From NCBI GenBank assembly GCA_048636595.1, contig JAIVWI010000098.1, positions 1 to 11,059 of the forward strand: DNA of 11,059 nucleotides, read 5' to 3'. Under the pieces are notes generated by a model that ran no database searches, was not told the DNA's origin, and saw only the letters and a program-made list of their open reading frames with translations. Both the position numbers and the translations under genes were made by a program. This DNA is from JAJRRA01 sp048636595 (lineage in GTDB: Bacteria; Pseudomonadota; Gammaproteobacteria; Xanthomonadales; SZUA-36). Each line of letters begins with the position of its first letter. The stretch's first letter is position 1. Shown here piece after piece: positions 7,950-11,059 of this stretch.

Positions 7950-8864
7950 ATGAGACAAGCTGAAGAAATTCTGTTGGAAACACGCCTCGGCCAGCTTGCA
8001 GGTTTGCACTGGAAGACCGAAGGCGCACCCCCGGTCCTGTGCCTGCACGGCTGGTTGGATAACGCCGCCTCGTTTCTGCCGCTTGCGGAACATCTGACCG
8101 GCCTGGATATCGTCGCACTGGATCTCCCGGGGCATGGGCTTTCAGAGCATCGTCACCATACAGCGCGTTATCACTTCATTGATTACCTTTGGGACGTGGA
8201 CGCGGCCCTGACTGCCCTGGGCTGGGAAAGCTGCCACATCATCGGGCACTCAATGGGTGGCGGGGTGAGTACGCTGTATTCCGCAGCGTCGCCGGCTCAC
8301 GTCCGCAGTGTCGTGGTACTGGACGGCCTTGGGCCGATATCGAGCACCGGAGCGGACACCGCCTTGCGCTTGCGCAAAAGCATGACGGTAATGCGCAGGG
8401 AACGCAATCCACTCAGGCCTTATGACTCGATCGATGAAATGGTCAGGGCCCGGCGTGGAGTCTCGGACCTGTCCGTTGACGCCGCAAGATTATTGTGTGA
8501 GCGCTCGGCAAGGCACGTCGGGAAACATTTTTATTGGCGTACTGACCCCGCCCTGAACTGGGTATCGCCGATCATCCTGACCGATGAGCAGGTACTGGAT
8601 TGTCTGAGTAATATCGAAGCGCCACTGCTGTCCTGGATTGCCACACCGTTTGCCAGTTGGTATTCAGAGGACAAGGTTCGTGCCTGCCAGGTGGCGACCC
8701 AACATGGCCGGCACGAGACCATTGAAGGCCACCATCATTTCCATATGGACGCGCCGGAAAAGATCGCAGAAACTATCCGGGCATTCATTTTGGAGAATGA
8801 TCTAACCCCAAGCCAGCGAGAACAATATGAACAACCCGATCAAGACCAGCATCCCGGCGCGTGA
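7950..8864 (+). CDS. alpha/beta hydrolase, SERHL-like
   Basis: 304 aa, cytosolic (no signal peptide), specific substrate unknown. The alpha/beta-hydrolase fold is clear: oxyanion HGW at 33-35, DLPGHGLSEH (58-67), nucleophile elbow GHSMGG with Ser101, and the catalytic His in EGHHHFHMDAP (259-269). The usual acid after strand 7 is not obvious, as the stretch reads LLSWIATPFASWYSED. Asp125 in VVVLDGLGP, after strand 6, is an alternative acid used by some relatives. The DLPGHG, LDGLGP and HHH..MD pattern resembles serine hydrolase-like (SERHL) proteins. The start ATG 7950 is one base after the uvrD stop; longer in-frame extensions would lie inside uvrD and look non-homologous. The C-terminal tail (DLTPSQREQYEQPDQDQ) is polar and overlaps pyrF by 38 nt. 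Confidence 0.85.
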   Translation: MRQAEEILLETRLGQLAGLHWKTEGAPPVLCLHGWLDNAASFLPLAEHLTGLDIVALDLPGHGLSEHRHHTARYHFIDYLWDVDAALTALGWESCHIIGHSMGGGVSTLYSAASPAHVRSVVVLDGLGPISSTGADTALRLRKSMTVMRRERNPLRPYDSIDEMVRARRGVSDLSVDAARLLCERSARHVGKHFYWRTDPALNWVSPIILTDEQVLDCLSNIEAPLLSWIATPFASWYSEDKVRACQVATQHGRHETIEGHHHFHMDAPEKIAETIRAFILENDLTPSQREQYEQPDQDQHPGA

Positions 8865-9552
8865 ACGCCTGATTTTCGCACTTGATGTACCAGACCTGGA
8901 CCAGGCGAAAAAACTGGTGGCGACACTGGACGACTCCGTGATGTTCTACAAACTGGGGCTGGAATTCTTTCTTTCCGGCAATTACTTCGAACTGGCGGCC
9001 GAACTCAAAGAACGGGGAAAAAAGATTTTCGCCGACCTGAAACTGTTCGATATTCCCGCCACCGTAGCAGCGGCGGTGCGGCAACTGGCCCGGCACGAGG
9101 TCAACTTCTGCACCGTCCATGGCAACGATGGCATGCTGCGCGCGGCCGTGGAAGCCAAAGGTGAAATGCAAATCCTGGCCGTGACTGCATTGACCAGCCT
9201 GGACCAGGGCGATCTGGATGACCTCGGTTTCCAATGCGATGCCCGCACATTGGTCCTGTCCCGCGCACGCCGCGCCCTGGAGTTGGGTTGTGATGGCGTG
9301 GTCTCATCCGGACTGGAAGTACCCGCCCTGCGCGAATCCGTCAATCACGCCCTGATCGCTGTTTGTCCGGGCATCCGGCCCGTCTTCAATGATGAAACCC
9401 CACCGGGAGACGACCAGCAGCGTGTGGTTACACCGGCTCGCGCAATCGCCAGCGGCGCAGACTACCTGGTGGTTGGCCGCCCGATCCGGGATGCTGACGA
9501 CCCCCGCAGCGCCGCCGAAAAAATCCAGCAGGAAATCCTTTCAGCACTGTAA
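8827..9552 (+). CDS. pyrF: orotidine 5'-phosphate decarboxylase
   Basis: Decarboxylates OMP to UMP, the last step of de novo UMP synthesis, directly after PyrE's reaction. 241 aa, a single TIM-barrel domain of the bacterial type. The catalytic D-x-K-x-x-D array is at residues 70-75 (DLKLFD), followed by IPATVAAAV. Other conserved parts are LIFALDVPD at the first strand, VTALTS, DGVVSSG, and the phosphate-binding end CPGIRP, TPARAIASGADYLVVGRPI. AGCGAGAA before the ATG is an acceptable ribosome binding site. The gene begins inside the last 38 nt of the hydrolase gene. Its TAA stop is made by the first bases of a REP-like repeat (GTAAGAGG, from 9549), so the repeat appears to have landed exactly at the end of the gene. 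Confidence 0.97.
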   Translation: MNNPIKTSIPARERLIFALDVPDLDQAKKLVATLDDSVMFYKLGLEFFLSGNYFELAAELKERGKKIFADLKLFDIPATVAAAVRQLARHEVNFCTVHGNDGMLRAAVEAKGEMQILAVTALTSLDQGDLDDLGFQCDARTLVLSRARRALELGCDGVVSSGLEVPALRESVNHALIAVCPGIRPVFNDETPPGDDQQRVVTPARAIASGADYLVVGRPIRDADDPRSAAEKIQQEILSAL

Positions 9553-9632
9553 GAGGTCGCTTGCGGCCGACTGGTTCTAAAACAGCTAGTGCTCAATTAA
9601 CAACCCTGATTCGCGCCCAAGGACGCTCTTAC
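9549..9632. repeat. REP-like inverted pair after pyrF
   Basis: The left arm, 9549-9571, is identical to the arms at 4345-4367 and 9661-9683. The right arm, 9610-9632 read on the minus strand, has the same GTAAGAG head and CTTG loop but a different stem, GCGTC/GGCGC, which still pairs. The 38-nt centre (9572-9609) is AT-richer and unlike the centre of the purH-purD element; it contains GCTCAATT, also found beside the arm near the window's right end. The pair may end or stabilise the pyrF message. Confidence 0.8.
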
Positions 9633-9653
9633 AAGAACTCGCTTGCGACCGAC
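9631..9653 (+). repeat. degenerate REP-like arm
   Basis: Matches the standard arm at 18 of 23 positions. The head is eroded (ACAAGAAC in place of GTAAGAGG), but the CTTG loop remains, closed by TCG/CGA, followed by CCGAC. It overlaps the previous arm by 2 nt. It is separated from the next full arm by CACTACT. Confidence 0.6.
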
Positions 9654-9660
9654 CACTACT

Positions 9661-9707
9661 GTAAGAGGTCGCTTGCGGCCGACTATCCCAGAGCCTGTCG
9701 GCCGCAA
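9661..9707. repeat. REP-like palindrome split by the IS, left part
   Basis: A full arm at 9661-9683, a 13-nt centre at 9684-9696, then the first 11 bases of the second arm, GTCGGCCGCAA (9697-9707). The missing remainder, GCGACCTCTTAC, is found at 10999-11010 on the far side of the insertion sequence. Joined, they give a near-perfect second arm. The centre TATCCCAGAGCCT is close to the reverse complement of the purH-purD element's centre AGGCTCTGGCATTT, so this element is the same type in the opposite orientation. Confidence 0.85.
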
Positions 9708-9750
9708 AGCTTCCGCGTCCTGCTCACGCCCCTCACCTTGTATGTTGGCA

Positions 9751-9934
9751 GTCTTCTCTGTTTAGCTATCAGAGAAGACGGGCAGCGTGGAGAGACTGTC
9801 CCTCACCTGAGGTCGACGAACCTGTGATGTAGATCAGCCTCCACGTTGCCACGCCACCCGCCTTAAAGATTGTATGGTATCGGAGCCGCCTGTAAAGGTG
9901 AGACTGCATATACAAGGTAAATTAACAGGGTGGC
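9751..9934 (+). ncRNA. candidate IS110 bridge RNA
   Basis: Three structured parts abut with 1-2 nt linkers. First is a 5' hairpin: perfect 10-bp stem GTCTTCTCTG (9751-9760) with CAGAGAAGAC (9770-9779), 9-nt loop. Second is a 12-bp stem, GGCAGCGTGGAG (9781-9792) with CTCCACGTTGCC (9839-9850), one G-U pair, closing a 46-nt loop. Third is a 7-bp stem, GCCACCC (9853-9859) with GGGTGGC (9928-9934), closing a 68-nt loop with inner pairing TGTAT (9871-9875) with ATACA (9910-9914). A 5' hairpin followed by target- and donor-binding loops is the known plan of IS110-group bridge RNAs, whose IS621 example is 177 nt and encoded in the same place. This span is 184 nt. The exact ends are unknown. A -10-like TATGTT (9741-9746) lies just upstream without a clear -35. 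Confidence 0.72.
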
Positions 9935-9936
9935 TG

Positions 9937-9960
9937 TCTCGTTTCAAATCGTTAACGAGA
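9937..9960 (+). promoter_or_regulatory. hairpin overlapping the transposase ribosome binding site
   Basis: TCTCGTT (9937-9943) pairs perfectly with AACGAGA (9954-9960) over a 10-nt loop. The 3' strand includes the first half of the Shine-Dalgarno sequence GAGAGGAG (9957-9964), which lies 7 nt before the transposase ATG. When folded it should hide the ribosome binding site. It starts 2 nt after the last stem of the candidate bridge RNA. Confidence 0.6.
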
Positions 9961-9971
9961 GGAGTTCACTG

Positions 9972-10964
9972 ATGCAATACATTGGCTGTGATGTCTCAAA
10001 AATGACCCTGGACCTGGCCTGGTTCGACGAAGATAAACGACGTTGGGGTTGTGCGCTAAAAGTGCCCAACAAGTCATCCGGTTGGCAAGACCTGATGCAG
10101 TGGGCCGAGCAATGCTACCAGCTTGATCGATGTAATATCTGCGTGGTGATGGAGGCTACGGGTGTGTATCACCTGCCCGTGGCAGGTCATCTCAGCACGA
10201 AGGGTTTCAAAGTCCTGGTCTGCAACCCGGGACGATCGGCTGACTATGCGCGCAGCCAAAACCAGCTGAACAAGAGTGACAAGCTGGATGCACGTGCCCT
10301 GCAACGCTATGGATCATGCCTGGAGAAGGTCCATTGGTTCCAACCGGATACACCGCAAATCAGTCAGTTAAAGTCTCTTTTGGGCTTGCTGGACCAATTG
10401 GATAAGGATGTCATACGCTGGCAAAACAGGTGGGAGAAGATCACCTACCAGCACCCAGGTTCTGTGGCCTGTCAAGGGATCAGACGCCAGCTTAAAAATC
10501 TGTGCAGAGAACAAGTCCGGACTCAAAAGGTCATTGATCGTCTGATCCAGGGCGATGAGGACTTGCGGCGTAATCAACGACTGATGTGCAGCATCAAAGG
10601 CGTAGGTGCCAAGACCAGTCAAAGGCTCTTGCCGTTGGTGCAGGGTGGACGCTTCGAGTCTGCACGGCAGCTGGCAGCCTTCATCGGCCTGACACCCTGT
10701 CATAAGACCTCTGGGACGAGCTTGAGATCACCCGGCCGTTTGTCCGGCCGAGGTGACGCAAACCTAAGGAGCAAGCTTTATATGCCTGCTTTATGTGCCT
10801 GTTATAAAAACCCGGAACTTAGCGTCTTTTATAACACTTTGCTGGCTCGCGGGAAGACAGAAAAACAAGCCATCACTGCCGTCATGAGAAAACTCGTTCA
10901 CTTGTGCTACGGTGTGGTGAAGAACCAGACACCCTATATTGAAAACTATGGGGCTTTATCCTGA
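9972..10964 (+). CDS. IS110-family transposase (DEDD recombinase)
   Basis: 330 aa. The N-terminal DEDD (RuvC-like) domain has D7 in IGCDVSK, E61 in VVMEATGVYH, and D103 and D106 in NKSDKLDARAL: all four catalytic positions are present with normal spacing. A helical, charged middle part (about 125-205) follows. The C-terminal Tnp20 domain carries the helix-hairpin-helix-like IKGVGAKTSQRLLPL and AAFIGLTPCHKTSG, where Ser247 is the likely nucleophile (S250 is close by), then a GR-rich stretch, GDANLRSKLYMPAL, and a C-terminal helix. These enzymes cut and join DNA as RNA-guided recombinases through a circular intermediate. ATG 9972 has a strong GAGAGGAG at 7 nt; a GTG at 9930 would add 14 unrelated residues and lies in the RNA structure. 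Confidence 0.95.
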   Translation: MQYIGCDVSKMTLDLAWFDEDKRRWGCALKVPNKSSGWQDLMQWAEQCYQLDRCNICVVMEATGVYHLPVAGHLSTKGFKVLVCNPGRSADYARSQNQLNKSDKLDARALQRYGSCLEKVHWFQPDTPQISQLKSLLGLLDQLDKDVIRWQNRWEKITYQHPGSVACQGIRRQLKNLCREQVRTQKVIDRLIQGDEDLRRNQRLMCSIKGVGAKTSQRLLPLVQGGRFESARQLAAFIGLTPCHKTSGTSLRSPGRLSGRGDANLRSKLYMPALCACYKNPELSVFYNTLLARGKTEKQAITAVMRKLVHLCYGVVKNQTPYIENYGALS

Positions 10965-10980
10965 TCGGCGAACATGGTAT

Positions 10981-10994
10981 CTACATCCCTGTAG
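10981..10994 (+). other. small hairpin at the right IS end
   Basis: CTACA (10981-10985) pairs with TGTAG (10990-10994) over the loop TCCC, three bases inside the right border. With only 33 bp of right non-coding end, it occupies much of the sequence the recombinase must recognise there. No T-run follows, so a terminator is unlikely. Confidence 0.4.
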
Positions 10995-10997
10995 GCG

Positions 10998-11010
10998 AGC
11001 GACCTCTTAC
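10998..11010. repeat. REP-like palindrome split by the IS, right part
   Basis: GCGACCTCTTAC (10999-11010) is the outer half of the arm whose inner half ends at 9707. A preceding A (10998) may belong to the shared AGC core. Confidence 0.8.
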
Positions 11011-11017
11011 AGTTCTT

Positions 11018-11040
11018 GTAAGAGCGTCCTTGGGCGCGAA
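11018..11040 (+). repeat. REP-like arm at the right edge
   Basis: A full arm with GTAAGAG head, stem GCGTC/GGCGC and CTTG loop, identical to the minus-strand arm at 9610-9632. The following bases (ATTGAGCC) match, inverted, the sequence near the earlier copy. Its partner arm would lie beyond the window. Confidence 0.8.
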
Positions 11041-11059
11041 TTGAGCCTCTAAATCGGGC

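Larger units (their letters stand above)
9708..10997 (+). mobile_element. IS110-family insertion sequence, intact
   Basis: About 1290 bp, with borders set by the split REP palindrome. AGC is present at both junctions (9708-9710 and 10998-11000) and is the best candidate for the shared core; borders could shift by up to 3 bp. There are no terminal inverted repeats and no longer target duplication, as expected for this family. The left non-coding end is 264 bp and the right 33 bp. A long 5' end with a short 3' end is typical of the IS110 group rather than the IS1111 group. I saw no convincing subterminal inverted repeats. The transposase is full length, so the element may still be active. Insertion into REP sequences is well known for IS110-family elements such as IS621. 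Confidence 0.88.

Noticed and set aside
9549..9710. Repeated arms resembling a short CRISPR array
   Set aside because: Arms alternate in orientation, spacing is irregular, spacers are not unique equal-length units, and no cas gene is present. They fit REP pairs.
9561..9827. An 88-codon open frame on the + strand after pyrF
   Set aside because: It consists of REP arms and the start of the IS left end; its peptide repeats (such as KRSLAAD) come from the repeats themselves.
9609..11041. The 31-bp inverted repeats as terminal inverted repeats of a larger transposon
   Set aside because: They contain REP arms found elsewhere in the window, lie outside the junction defined by the split REP, and IS110 elements lack terminal inverted repeats.

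Overview
This window reads as chromosomal DNA from a gammaproteobacterium. The protein sequences align closely by eye with the E. coli versions of PyrE, Fis, PurH, PurD, UvrD and PyrF. Fis itself, and the order DUF3426 protein, fis, purH, purD, are typical of that class. I cannot name a genus. Every gene is on the + strand.

Layout. Positions 1-253 hold no gene: first a 113-bp palindromic element, then the pyrE leader. Positions 254-2337 are a tight run of pyrE (pyrimidine synthesis), an exported DUF4124 coiled-coil protein and a membrane-anchored zinc-ribbon/DUF3426 protein. After a 120-bp gap comes fis-purH-purD-uvrD-(alpha/beta hydrolase)-pyrF at 2458-9552, with gaps of only 2 bp, 84 bp, 2 bp, 1 bp and an overlap of 38 bp. 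It looks like one long transcription unit joining nucleotide synthesis (purH, purD, pyrF), a nucleoid protein (fis) and DNA repair (uvrD). The 84-bp purH-purD gap is filled almost exactly by a REP-like palindrome.

From 9549 to the end there is a cluster of the same REP-like palindromes, one of which is split by a complete IS110-family insertion sequence (about 9708-10997). The transposase has all four DEDD residues and the C-terminal Ser motif. The 264-bp left non-coding end folds on paper into three abutting domains: a 5' hairpin and two long stems, each closing a large internal loop. This is the architecture of the bridge RNA that guides IS110-group recombinases. A further hairpin overlaps the transposase ribosome binding site. 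I regard the element with its RNA and its REP target as the most interesting system here.

The REP arms share the head GTAAGAG and a CTTG loop, while their stems differ in a base-pair-preserving way. The insertion lies in or next to that loop.
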